A stretch of DNA of 64,000 nt from JAGXRK01 sp963804005 (GTDB lineage Bacteria; Bacteroidota; Ignavibacteria; Ignavibacteriales; Ignavibacteriaceae), in assembly GCA_963804005.1 (NCBI GenBank), contig CAWDOP010000007.1, positions 19,498 to 83,497 on the forward strand, given 5' to 3'. Positions 55,463 to 64,000 of this stretch are shown here, one piece after another. A program made the translations under genes and the position numbers. The notes under the pieces were generated by a model. That model was not told the DNA's origin, searched no databases, and saw nothing but the letters and a program-made list of their open reading frames with translations. How positions within the stretch are numbered: the stretch's first letter is position 1; each line of letters opens with the position of its first letter.

Positions 55463-56247
55463 AAAAATATTTAGTCTATCTGGTGTTATCGGTAATAATT
55501 TTTTTAACTTCATTTTATGGATGCGTACCTTCACAGCCAACAGAAGATATTGAACTGCTTCCATCTGAAAGATTGATAAACAGACTTGAAGTTAATCGAA
55601 GAAAAATAAAAAATATTGAAGGGATCGGAACTCTTTCAGTAAAAACTCCTCAGCTTGATAATAGTGCCACATTCAGAGTGATCTTACAAAAACCGGATTC
55701 ATTACAGCTTACTGTTCTTGGTCCTTTTGGTATCGAATTGGCTGATGCTGTTGTTTCAAGTAAGGAATTTATTTTTTATGATGCTCTTCAGAATACGGCT
55801 TATACCGGTCAAACCGATAGTGAAGCACTTCAGAACATTTTCAGAATTGATTTAAACTTCAGCGATATTATGGATGCATTTGTAGGCTCTGTTAATCTTA
55901 CTGAAAACCTTTATAAGACGCCTGATGTTTATGAAGTTGAATATGATAAATATATTCTCACATATTACGATTTGGACAGGCAAATAATAAAAAAATATAA
56001 GGTTGATGTTCGTCAGCTTGGAATTACGGATTTTGAATTATCCACATTAGACGGTGAAGTTATTATAGAAGGAAAATATTCAAAATTTGAACTGATTGAG
56101 AATGTTGCCGTACCATTTCGTATAGAAGTTTCCAACAGGAAGCAAAACCAACAAATAAATATTGAGTATAAAAAAATTACAGCCAATAGAAACAGCATTA
56201 ATATTGATTTTTCTTTACCTGAAGACGCAACTATAATTAAATGGTAA
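55459..56247 (+). CDS. DUF4292 lipoprotein (LolB-like fold)
   Basis: A 262-residue lipoprotein (signal ends LTSFYGC). IKNIEGIGTLSVKTPQLDNSATFRVILQKPDSLQLTVLGPFGIELADAVVSS is the DUF4292 pattern, related in fold to LolB and LolA lipoprotein carriers. Start is TTG at 55459, overlapping the TPR gene stop. Together with the TPR and EnvC-like genes it forms an envelope operon widely kept in the Bacteroidota group. A role in outer-membrane lipoprotein or lipid handling is likely but not proven. Confidence 0.8.
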   Translation: MKKYLVYLVLSVIIFLTSFYGCVPSQPTEDIELLPSERLINRLEVNRRKIKNIEGIGTLSVKTPQLDNSATFRVILQKPDSLQLTVLGPFGIELADAVVSSKEFIFYDALQNTAYTGQTDSEALQNIFRIDLNFSDIMDAFVGSVNLTENLYKTPDVYEVEYDKYILTYYDLDRQIIKKYKVDVRQLGITDFELSTLDGEVIIEGKYSKFELIENVAVPFRIEVSNRKQNQQINIEYKKITANRNSINIDFSLPEDATIIKW

Positions 56248-57494
56248 ACAGATTTAAAATATTGCTTTCTCTTCTAATTGTATTTTTGTCAATTTCTGGT
56301 ATTGCACAAGAAAAACAAATCAACTCCAAGCGTGTTGAATTAGAGAAACTTAAAAATGAAATTCAAACCATTGAGTCTGAACTAAAAAAAAGTACAACAA
56401 AGGAAAAACAATCGCTCCAGGCTTATGATAAACTGAACAGGCAGAATTTTTTAATCAATAAAGTCGTACTTAATCTGAAAAAGGAAGAAGAGCAAAAAGC
56501 GTACGAAATTAAACTTAGCGAACAAAATATTTCTTCTATCGAAAAGGAAATTGATAAGCTTAAGAAGAATTATGAAAAATATGTTGTCGCTATCTACAAA
56601 GGCGGCAAGGTAAATGAGTATGAAAGTCTTCTGAACTCGAAATCATTCAACCAGGCAATTTTACGATATAAGTATCTTAAAGAATTCTCACGTCAACGCA
56701 AGAATGATCTCGTTAAGTTCAATGAAAACAAGGAAGAACTATTTGCTGCAAAGAAGCAACTAGAAATTGAAAGAGCAGAAAAAAGAAAGCTCACAGAGGA
56801 AAAAAGCACTGAAGAAAAAACTCTTAAAGCAAAATTAGCTGATCAGAAAAAAGTTCTTAACAGTGTTAAAAAAGATAAAGCCGCACTTAATAAAAAATTA
56901 AAAGACAAAAGAAACGCCGAAAAACAAATCGCAAACCTGATTGTAAAACTTGTTGAAGAGGCAGAACGTAAGCAAAGAGAACTTGAACAGAAGCAGCAGA
57001 AAGATCGTTTAATTGCAAGTACTAATCCTAATATAAAATCTGAAACATTTCCAGAATATAATTTGGATTTAAATACTTCCTCATTCAAATCATTTGCTGA
57101 GTTAAGAGGTAAATTAAACTGGCCCGTAAGAAGGGGAAGAATTGTCGGTAAATTCGGTGAGTCAACAAATCCTGCGCTTAGAACCATTACATTGAGCAAC
57201 GGTATCGATATTAAAACAGCCGGTGATTTAAACGTATACACCGTTGTTGAAGGTGTTGTATCCGCTGTTGAATGGATACCCGGTTACGGCAGTGTAATCA
57301 TAATTTCTCACAAAGGAAATTTCCGTACAGTATATAGTCATTTATCAGAAATATTTGTGAATGAAGGTGATAGAGTCAGAACGGGCACGGTTATAGCAAG
57401 AGTAAGTGAGGGAATTGAAGGTACAATTCTTCATTTTGAAATATGGAATGCACGGGAAAAAGTTAATCCGGAATTGTGGTTAAAAAAATCATAA
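56241..57494 (+). CDS. EnvC-like murein hydrolase activator (degenerate LytM/M23 domain)
   Basis: A 417-residue exported protein: signal peptide, a long coiled coil (about 25-265, Lys/Glu-rich with a break near 105-160) and a C-terminal LytM domain (about 290-415, WPVRRGRIVGKFGE ... YGSVIIISHKGNFRTVYSHLSEIFVNEGDRV ... GTILHFEIW). Zinc ligands are altered: SNGIDI at 319-324 in place of HxGxD, and ILHFE at 396-400 in place of HxHFE. As in E. coli EnvC, it probably does not cut peptidoglycan itself but activates amidases at division. Overlaps the DUF4292 gene by seven bases. Confidence 0.88.
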   Translation: MVNRFKILLSLLIVFLSISGIAQEKQINSKRVELEKLKNEIQTIESELKKSTTKEKQSLQAYDKLNRQNFLINKVVLNLKKEEEQKAYEIKLSEQNISSIEKEIDKLKKNYEKYVVAIYKGGKVNEYESLLNSKSFNQAILRYKYLKEFSRQRKNDLVKFNENKEELFAAKKQLEIERAEKRKLTEEKSTEEKTLKAKLADQKKVLNSVKKDKAALNKKLKDKRNAEKQIANLIVKLVEEAERKQRELEQKQQKDRLIASTNPNIKSETFPEYNLDLNTSSFKSFAELRGKLNWPVRRGRIVGKFGESTNPALRTITLSNGIDIKTAGDLNVYTVVEGVVSAVEWIPGYGSVIIISHKGNFRTVYSHLSEIFVNEGDRVRTGTVIARVSEGIEGTILHFEIWNAREKVNPELWLKKS

Positions 57495-57504
57495 TGTATT
57501 CTTC

Positions 57505-58770
57505 TTGAAGAAATTCTTTAAAATACCAGGGAGTTATAAAACTCTAATTCAGAATTTCTTTTCACTATCAGCACTTCAGTTTTTCAATTATTTATTCCCA
57601 CTTATAACTCTTCCTTATGTCGTTCGAGTATTAGGACCGGAAAAATTTGGTTTGGTAAATTTTGCTGCGGCGTTCGTTGGGTATTTCATTACAATCAGCG
57701 ATTATGGCTTTAATCTCTCTGCAACAAGACAGATTTCAGTTAATCGGGATGATCAAAATGAAATAAATAAAATATTTATTTCAGTTATTTTCTCAAAAAT
57801 TTTATTAGGAATCCTTTCTTTCGCCATTTTGATAATTGCAATTTTAAGCTTCGAAATATTCAGAAATGAATATCTGCTCTACTTAATTTCATTTGGATTG
57901 GTAATCTCGACAATTCTTTTTCCCTTCTGGTTATTACAGGGATTGGAAAAAATGAAATACATTCCTTTAATTCATCTTGTACCAAAGATCATTGGTACGA
58001 TTTTGATATTTACAATTATTACAAGTACAGATGATTTTTTACTTTATGCTTTAATTCTTTCCGGAGTACAATTAAGCATTGGAATTATTGGATTACTCTT
58101 TGCCATTCGTATGATCAAACTAAAGTGGATTTCACCATCATTCACTAGTATTAAAACTCAGTTAAGTGATGGACTTGAGATCTTTAAATCAACTATTGCT
58201 ATAAATCTATATACAAACAGCAATACATTCATTCTCGGTTTATTAACTAATAATGAAGTCGTTGGATATTTTTCTGCTGCGGATAAGATCAGGATATTTT
58301 TTCAAAGTATCTTTTCTCCTGTTTCTCAAAGTGTTTTCCCATTTGTAAACTATTTGCTGAAGGAATCAAAAGAGAAATTATTATTGTTCAATAAAAAATT
58401 GCTAAAATTTCAAGCACTAACCGGAATAGTAATTTCAGTATTAATTTTCATTTTTGCCGAACAAATTGTTTATCTAATTTTGGGCGATAATTATATGGAA
58501 TCAGTATTGATCTTAAGAATTATTTGCTGGCTTCCATTTATAATTTATATAAGTAATATCTATGGAATTCAAACAATGCTGCCTTTGGGTTTCGACAAAC
58601 AGTTTTTTCTTATAGTTGCGTTGGCTGCAATAATCAATCTATCGATAGCCTTTTTGCTTGTACCTTTTTATCAGGCAATCGGCACATCTATTGCAGTTTT
58701 AGTAACAGAAATATTTGTAACTATTAGTATGATTTTATTTTTATACAAGAAACAAGTAAAGCTGTTATAA
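57505..58770 (+). CDS. Polysaccharide flippase (Wzx-type)
   Basis: A 421-residue membrane protein with about twelve helices of the MATE/MOP superfamily, polysaccharide biosynthesis (oligosaccharide flippase) branch: LQFFNYLFPLITLPYVVRVLGPEKFGLVNFAAAFVGYF at the N-terminus is characteristic. It would move lipid-linked sugar units across the inner membrane for O-antigen or capsule. Start TTG at 57505. First gene of the polysaccharide cluster. Confidence 0.92.
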   Translation: MKKFFKIPGSYKTLIQNFFSLSALQFFNYLFPLITLPYVVRVLGPEKFGLVNFAAAFVGYFITISDYGFNLSATRQISVNRDDQNEINKIFISVIFSKILLGILSFAILIIAILSFEIFRNEYLLYLISFGLVISTILFPFWLLQGLEKMKYIPLIHLVPKIIGTILIFTIITSTDDFLLYALILSGVQLSIGIIGLLFAIRMIKLKWISPSFTSIKTQLSDGLEIFKSTIAINLYTNSNTFILGLLTNNEVVGYFSAADKIRIFFQSIFSPVSQSVFPFVNYLLKESKEKLLLFNKKLLKFQALTGIVISVLIFIFAEQIVYLILGDNYMESVLILRIICWLPFIIYISNIYGIQTMLPLGFDKQFFLIVALAAIINLSIAFLLVPFYQAIGTSIAVLVTEIFVTISMILFLYKKQVKLL

Positions 58771-58771
58771 G

Positions 58772-59872
58772 ATGAAATACGATTACCTAATAGTTGGTGC
58801 AGGATTTGCTGGATCAGTTATGGCTGAAAGGATTAGCTTCTCAGCTTGATAAAAAAGTATTATTAGTCGAGAAAAGAAATCACATTGCTGGTAATGCTTA
58901 TGATGAATATGATGAACACGGAATATTAGTTCATCGTTATGGTCCGCATATTTTTCACACTAACAGTAAAGAAGTTTTTGACTATCTCTCACAGTTTACT
59001 GAATGGACTCCGTATGAGCATAAAGTTTTAGCAAAATTAAATGAAAAATTATATCCAATTCCAATAAACAGATTAACAATAAATCAATTATATAATCTAA
59101 ATCTGAAAACAGAGGAAGAAGTAAAAAATTATTTTGAGAAGGTTAAAGAGCACAGGCATCCAATAATGAATTCAGAAGATATAATTGTTAATCAGGTTGG
59201 TAAAGATTTATTTGAGAAGTTCTTTAGACACTACACAAAAAAACAATGGAATCTTGAACCAAAAGAACTATCACCTTCTGTATGCGGAAGAATTCCTGTA
59301 AGAACAAATGATGATTGCAGATACTTTACAGATAAGTATCAGTTTATGCCCAAAGACGGTTACACAAAAATGTTTGAAAAGATGTTGAATCATAAGAACA
59401 TTGAAGTAATTTTAAACACAGATTATAAAAGCATTATTGATATCAATTAAATTTGATAAGATGATTTACACCGGTCCAATTGATTATTTTTTTGATTATA
59501 AATTTGGAAAACTTCCATACAGATCAATAAGGTTTGAGTTTAAGAATTTGAAACAGGACAACTATCAGGAAACGGCTCAAATAAATTATGTTGATGATTC
59601 AGTCAAATATACACGCGTCATCGAACATAAATTACTTAGTCAGCAAAACTCAGATACAACAACAGTTTCATTTGAATATCCTCAACAGGATGGTGAACCA
59701 TTTTATCCAATACCAAATGAAGAATAACAGGCAACAATATTTACTTTATAAGAACGAAGCACAAAAGTTAAAAAATACAATTTTTTGCGGTACGCTTAGC
59801 AGAATACCAATATTATAATATGGATCAGGTTGTGGCAAATACATTAATGTTATTTAAATCAAATTTTAATAA
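58772..59872 (+). pseudogene. glf: UDP-galactopyranose mutase, several frameshifts
   Basis: About 365 residues when joined. ATG 58772: MKYDYLIVGAGFAGSVMAER (FAD site), break near 58840, then ASQLDKKVLLVEKRNHIAGNAYDEYDEHG ... YGPHIFHTNSKEVFDYL ... FFRHYTKKQWNLEP; break near 59446, then IKFDKMIYTGPIDYFFDYKFGKLPYRSIRFEF; break near 59727, NRQQYLLYKNEAQKL; break near 59791, RLAEYQYYNMDQVVANTLMLFKS, with a likely fifth near the end. Each is repaired by one base. It interconverts UDP-galactopyranose and UDP-galactofuranose. The real gene is probably intact. Confidence 0.88.
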
Positions 59873-59873
59873 A

Positions 59874-60785
59874 ATGAATTATAAAATTGCTGCTGTAGTA
59901 GTTACCTATAATCGTTTAGAATTATTAAAGAAGTGTTTGGATAGCTTAAGAGATCAAACACACAAATTAGACGAAATAATAGTGATTAATAATTCAAGCG
60001 GTGATGGGACACTTGAATGGCTGCAGGAACAAAATAATTTAACTGTAATTACTCAGGAAAACAGCGGTAGTGCAGGCGGACAATATACCGGAATTAAAAC
60101 AGCATACGAAAAAGATTATGATTGGATTTGGTGCTTTGATACAGATATCATACTTAATAACGATGCACTTATAAAAATGATCAATTCTGAATATTTTTCA
60201 TTAGCTCAAACCGGATTCTTAAGCAGTACAATATTTTTTGTTGATGGCAATCTTGCTTATCCGAATATTCCTGAACTTGAAAAGCCCTATGATTTATTGA
60301 ATTCATTAGCGTTGCAAAAGCCGATTCCTATATTGTCTGCTTCTTTTGGTTCTCTTCTGGTTAGAAGAGAAGTTATACTGAAAGTCGGCTATCCAAGTGA
60401 GGATTTTTTTATCTGGGGTGATGATGCTGAGTTTACTTTGAGAATTATTAAATATGGGTATAAAGGATTTCTAGTATTAAACAGTAAGGCTGTTCACGAG
60501 TGTGCTGAAAATGATCCTAAGCCTTATCTGAAACTAAAAACTGATGATATAAAATTTCGCTTTGGTATAAGAAATATGGTCTATGCAGCAATAATGAGAA
60601 ACAAAATTATTTATAATTCAAAGTTAAGGGGTTATTTAAGCGGGCTGGCATTTGTTCTGAGATTATATAAAGATCATATTAAATATTACAAATCTTTTTC
60701 AGCTGGTTATCTAATGATATGTATTTGGCTTTATTTCAAAGGAGTTCTTTTTAAACCACACATCTTTAAACCTGATAAAGTGTAG
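59874..60785 (+). CDS. Glycosyltransferase family 2, probable galactofuranosyltransferase
   Basis: A 304-residue GT-A enzyme. MNYKIAAVVVTYNRLELLKKCLDSLRDQT, donor metal motif WCFDTD, and a C-terminal HE-containing segment (AVHECAENDPK). The frame also runs upstream to 59820, but that part (MDQVVANTLML) is the tail of Glf and comes into frame only through a base error; the true start is the ATG at 59874. Next to glf, it resembles GlfT1-like transferases, so UDP-galactofuranose is a likely donor. Confidence 0.85.
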   Translation: MNYKIAAVVVTYNRLELLKKCLDSLRDQTHKLDEIIVINNSSGDGTLEWLQEQNNLTVITQENSGSAGGQYTGIKTAYEKDYDWIWCFDTDIILNNDALIKMINSEYFSLAQTGFLSSTIFFVDGNLAYPNIPELEKPYDLLNSLALQKPIPILSASFGSLLVRREVILKVGYPSEDFFIWGDDAEFTLRIIKYGYKGFLVLNSKAVHECAENDPKPYLKLKTDDIKFRFGIRNMVYAAIMRNKIIYNSKLRGYLSGLAFVLRLYKDHIKYYKSFSAGYLMICIWLYFKGVLFKPHIFKPDKV

Positions 60786-60792
60786 TTTATAA

Positions 60793-61950
60793 ATGCATCT
60801 TAATAAAAAACATTATTTTTTTTTAGCGTTTAATCGGTGTAAAATAAAACTGATACATTTAAAAGCTTATTTCTTTTCAGCTTCATTTCTGATTTTTATA
60901 AAACCATTTTTGAATAAATCCAATTTAGTAATTGCAAAAAATATTATGGTTGTTCAGACCGATAAGCTTGGAGATATAATACTCTCATTAACTTTTTTAA
61001 ATAATCTTGGAATAATTGAGAAAGAATGCACAAAATATCTTTTGGTTGACGAAAAATACGATGAGGAACTTTTTACAAACCAGTTTAACTACAAATTACT
61101 ACCACTTAATAAAAATAAATATAGGTTTAATTTATTTTACAGGATAAGTTTTCTAAACAAACTTCGAAAGTTAACTCTGAAATCCACTTTTAATATTAGT
61201 CCGGAAAGAGGTGTTATTAACGACGAGTTAACTATAAACTCCAATTCGCAGTTAAAGAGTTGTCTGAGTTCAAAGTCATACTATCTGCCTAAATATCTTC
61301 TAAAAAAGTATAATTCGCATTATAATGTAATTCTTGAATCTGATTCTAAAAATGAATTTATCCGACTGGAAGAATTATTCTGCATCACTTATAATCAGAA
61401 CTTCATAGTTAATGTTAGTGCTCATAATATTTTACGCAGCCTTAAACCTAACCTTACCTTAGAAAAGAAATATATCATTATTGCGCCCTCTGCATCTGAG
61501 ACTGATAGAAATTGGTCGCAGAATAGCTTTAAAACTTTATGTGGGAAACTATCTGAGAAATATTCTGTTTATCTACTTGGTACACAATCTCAGGTTGAAT
61601 ACTTAACTGTCATTTCAGAGGGATTAATTAATGTCCAAAATCTCGCCGGCAAATTGCAGTTAGCCGAATGTATTCATTTAATTCAGAATGCAGTTTTATT
61701 TGTTGGATTAGATTCAGGATTTACTCACATCGCACAAACATTTAAAAAACCATTTGTAGCTATTATCGGTGGCGGAAAGTTTGGAAGATTTTTCCCTTAT
61801 CCTGAAACGAAGATTGATAAATATAAATTTTATGAGTTGCCTTGTTTTAACTGTGATTGGCAATGCATTTATAACAAAGCATATTGTATAAGCCTCGTTT
61901 CAGTTGAAGATGTTTATAATAGTTGCATTAATATGATTGATACTGAATAA
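60793..61950 (+). CDS. Glycosyltransferase family 9 (heptosyltransferase-like)
   Basis: A 385-residue GT-B enzyme. N-terminal VVQTDKLGDIILSLTFLNNL, C-terminal IIIAPSASETDRNWSQNSFKTLCGKLSEKYSVYLLG and FVGLDSGFTHIAQTFKKPFVAIIG, the nucleotide-sugar site of GT9. Cys pairs near the end (CFNCDWQC, AYCISLV) are common in this group. It would add a heptose or similar sugar to lipopolysaccharide core or O-unit. Directly follows the GT2 gene by seven bases. Confidence 0.88.
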   Translation: MHLNKKHYFFLAFNRCKIKLIHLKAYFFSASFLIFIKPFLNKSNLVIAKNIMVVQTDKLGDIILSLTFLNNLGIIEKECTKYLLVDEKYDEELFTNQFNYKLLPLNKNKYRFNLFYRISFLNKLRKLTLKSTFNISPERGVINDELTINSNSQLKSCLSSKSYYLPKYLLKKYNSHYNVILESDSKNEFIRLEELFCITYNQNFIVNVSAHNILRSLKPNLTLEKKYIIIAPSASETDRNWSQNSFKTLCGKLSEKYSVYLLGTQSQVEYLTVISEGLINVQNLAGKLQLAECIHLIQNAVLFVGLDSGFTHIAQTFKKPFVAIIGGGKFGRFFPYPETKIDKYKFYELPCFNCDWQCIYNKAYCISLVSVEDVYNSCINMIDTE

Positions 61951-61951
61951 T

Positions 61952-63031
61952 ATGAATATTTTATATATCTCCCCTGATTTTAACTATTCCTGCGGTGTCA
62001 GTCGGAATGTTTATCAGTGTTTAAAACATTTTTCTTCAGATGAAAACTATGAGGTTCATTTCATTTCAAATAAGGGTGATTCTTTTGATAGAATTAAAAA
62101 GCTAAACATCAAATTTTATCAAATGAATTTTGAAAAAGACCATAAAAATCCGTTAAGATTATTAAAGGATTTCTTTTCCTTGTATTTATACTGCAAAAAA
62201 AATAATATTCATTTAATTCATTCTCATCATCGATATTTAGAACTGCTTGCCGTTATAGTTTCAAAATTTACTGGTATTAAAACAATTACAACAGTCCACA
62301 GTTTTGTTACAGGATTAACAAGGTTAAGTTTTAGATCAGATAAAATTATTTGTGTTAGCAATGCAGTAAAGAAAAATTTAATTGAAAATTATGAGCAGTC
62401 AGTAAACAGAATAATGTTGTTGCATAATTGTATTGAGGATGTTTCCTTAAAAAACATAATAGAACAAAATGAATTGCGAAAACAACTAGGTCTTAATTCT
62501 GATGATAAGGTTATTTTATTTGTAGGAAGAATTAGTAAAATAAAAGGTATCGATACATTAATAGAAGCTTTCAAAGAAATTCAGAAATCTAATGTTAAAG
62601 TTAAGTTAATTTTACTTGGACAATTGGAGGATATTGATTTATCTGAGGCAATTAAGAGTTATGCAGGTAAACTGATAGTAATTCCACCAAAAAATAATGT
62701 TCTCGATTATTATCAGGTTGCTGATATTGTGGTGCTGCCTTCAAGAATTGATCCATTTCCTTTCGTTATGCTCGAAGCAGGTGTAAGGAAGAAAACATTT
62801 TTAGGAGGTCGGACTGGTGGTATTGTAGAATATATTGAGGATGGGGTAAACGGATTTCTTTTTGAACCGGGAAATAAGAATGAACTTGCTCAAAAAATTA
62901 TTTATGTATTACAAAATCCTGAAAGTGCTAAACAAGCGGCTGAGAAGCTTCACGATAAAGTAATGAAAGAAAACAATTGTAATCAATATTTTGAAAAACT
63001 TGAAAAGATATATTCTGAAATTCTGAATTGA
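61952..63031 (+). CDS. Glycosyltransferase family 4
   Basis: A 359-residue GT-B enzyme. MNILYISPDFNYSCGVSRNVYQCLKHF at the N-terminus; donor domain VILFVGRISKIKGIDTLIEAFKEI, LILLGQLEDIDL, DIVVLPSRIDPFPFVMLEAGVRKKTFLGGRTGGIVEYIEDGVNGFL (the EX7E-type region). The frame opens at a TTG at 61937 overlapping the previous gene; the ATG at 61952 fits the family start. Substrate not known; it belongs to the same polysaccharide cluster. Confidence 0.88.
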   Translation: MNILYISPDFNYSCGVSRNVYQCLKHFSSDENYEVHFISNKGDSFDRIKKLNIKFYQMNFEKDHKNPLRLLKDFFSLYLYCKKNNIHLIHSHHRYLELLAVIVSKFTGIKTITTVHSFVTGLTRLSFRSDKIICVSNAVKKNLIENYEQSVNRIMLLHNCIEDVSLKNIIEQNELRKQLGLNSDDKVILFVGRISKIKGIDTLIEAFKEIQKSNVKVKLILLGQLEDIDLSEAIKSYAGKLIVIPPKNNVLDYYQVADIVVLPSRIDPFPFVMLEAGVRKKTFLGGRTGGIVEYIEDGVNGFLFEPGNKNELAQKIIYVLQNPESAKQAAEKLHDKVMKENNCNQYFEKLEKIYSEILN

Positions 63032-63055
63032 AACTATTATTGATAATATGTCGTA

Positions 63056-63790
63056 ATGGAAAAAATTGAATTATTTAACACTACAGTCAATGAGCTGAAT
63101 TTTGAAGATATTATTTCGCTGAGTTCAATTTCTATAAATCAGAATTCAAAAATTTCTATTGGCTATGTTAATCCTCATATTATAAGATTATTACAGTCTA
63201 ACACTAACCTACAAAAAGCAATAAGGAATTTTAATTTTATACATGCCGACGGATTTGGTATGTTTTTATCCTCTCTTTTTTATTAAATAAAAAAAATATT
63301 AAACCTATTCAACTGGACAGATTATGGGATGGAATATTTACGTTATTGTGAATTAAATAAGTGGCGAATATTTTTTCTTGGAAATAAAACTGGAATTTTA
63401 TGTCAAGCGATTGATAATATAAGATCAGCCTTTCCTGAAATTCAGATTTCTGGATATCTGAATGGCTACAATCAATTAAATGAAAAAACTTTGGATTTAA
63501 TTAATCAATCTAATTCTCAGATTCTATGGATAGGTCTTGGTTCGCCAAAACAGGAATTATGGTTAGCAGATAATTTTGATAAAATGAATATAAATGTAGC
63601 TCAGTGCGTGGGAGATATTTTATCTCATATTGCAGGTAAGAGAATACGTGGTCCAAAGTTGATCAGAAACATCGGATTTGAATGGCTTTTCAGGTTAATT
63701 CAGCATCCGTTCAGATATTTTAACCGCTATGTTGTTGGTATACCATATTTTCTTTTCCTGACTTTTAAATACAAAATTAAAAAATCTTAA
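63056..63790 (+). pseudogene. WecG/TagA/CpsF family glycosyltransferase, two frameshifts
   Basis: About 245 residues when joined. MEKIELFNTTVNELNFEDI ... YVNPHIIRLLQSNTNLQKAIRNFNFIHADGFGMFLSSLF is followed by a break near 63282, LLNKKNIKPIQLDRLWDGIFT, a break near 63340, then LRYCELNKWRIFFLGNKTGILCQAIDNIRSAF ... WIGLGSPKQELWLADNF ... AQCVGDILSHIAGKRIRGPKLIRNIGFEWLFRLIQHPFRYFNRY to the stop. The family transfers N-acetylmannosaminuronate-like sugars to lipid-linked intermediates. The first break is in a run of six T. Likely intact in the organism. Confidence 0.85.
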
Positions 63791-63921
63791 ATCATTAGGA
63801 TTAGCATATAATTGCCGATTAATAATCAAATTATTTTAGTAAAATTAAGGCAGATGTTTATAAAGAATTTTAAAACATATTTCTTTAACGTGAATTGTTA
63901 AAACGGAGATAGACTAATTAT

Positions 63922-64000
63922 ATGAATGATTTAAAAAACATTTACAAATTTTGTTCATGTAATATTCTTATTCATTTGATAGTCATTCTATCTGGATTTT
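63922..64000 (+). CDS. Start of a membrane protein gene (partial)
   Basis: The window ends 79 bases into an open frame: ATG at 63922 with CGGAG upstream, MNDLKNIYKFCSCN then a hydrophobic run ILIHLIVILSGF. It is probably the first helix of a polytopic protein such as an O-antigen ligase or polymerase, given the cluster, but this cannot be verified. The 130 bases before it hold no other feature. Confidence 0.4.
   Translation, partial: MNDLKNIYKFCSCNILIHLIVILSGF

Noticed and set aside
1..64000. CRISPR arrays, insertion sequences, prophage, integrases or toxin-antitoxin pairs
   Set aside because: I looked for direct repeat-spacer patterns, transposase motifs and small paired genes and found none that I can support.

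Overview
The window is an AT-rich bacterial chromosome segment without phage, insertion-sequence or CRISPR signatures. The gene content (DUF4783 and DUF4292 proteins, FadL/PorV-like barrel, menaquinone pathway, GGM-tailed GroEL, many lipoproteins) points to a Gram-negative of the Bacteroidota/Chlorobi group. Clear Shine-Dalgarno sites, frequent TTG starts and a textbook TTGACA-17-TATATT promoter in front of groES argue against a typical Bacteroidia and fit an Ignavibacteria-like organism. That assignment is inference.

Layout: 1-2 kb, end of a dnaE-type polymerase gene, yajQ and tRNA-Pro. 2.1-5.1 kb, the pyrimidine operon pyrR-pyrB-pyrC behind a leader hairpin that buries the pyrR ribosome binding site. 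5.1-16.4 kb, a FN3 lipoprotein, then a tight plus-strand run: DUF4783 protein, a 1283-residue NtrY-like kinase, an AddA-like helicase-nuclease, a split-barrel protein, a SpmAB-type membrane protein and a small membrane protein. 16.4-20.6 kb, 2-hydroxyacid dehydrogenase, alanine dehydrogenase, CoA-transferase and a phosphatase. 20.7-25.3 kb (minus), an ABC exporter pair and groES-groL under a perfect CIRCE. 25.4-32.6 kb, CPBP protease-like protein, pdxJ, CDF-like protein, a candidate small RNA, cupin, AbgT transporter, transketolase and YhcH. 32.6-38.9 kb, a cyclic-DPG-synthetase-like P-loop protein, an oxidoreductase, an unknown protein, katG and a DUF454 gene. 39.1-48.0 kb, menaquinone synthesis: menI-like thioesterase, then rsgA-menF-menD-menH-menB-menA-menE on the minus strand, with overlaps from rsgA to menH; menC is not present. 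48.0-53.5 kb, envelope genes including a FadL-like barrel with two low-complexity lipoproteins, and an ATP-grasp protein. 53.6-57.5 kb, TPR lipoprotein, DUF4292 lipoprotein and an EnvC-like LytM protein. 57.5-64 kb, the start of a surface polysaccharide cluster: flippase, UDP-galactopyranose mutase and four glycosyltransferases.

A striking property of the second half is the number of reading-frame breaks: about nineteen in eight genes from 32.9 to 63.4 kb, against none noticed in the first 32 kb. In nearly every case, moving one base restores a normal family sequence, and several of the affected sites are homopolymers. I read most of these as sequencing or assembly errors rather than gene decay, and describe each such gene over its full restored span.
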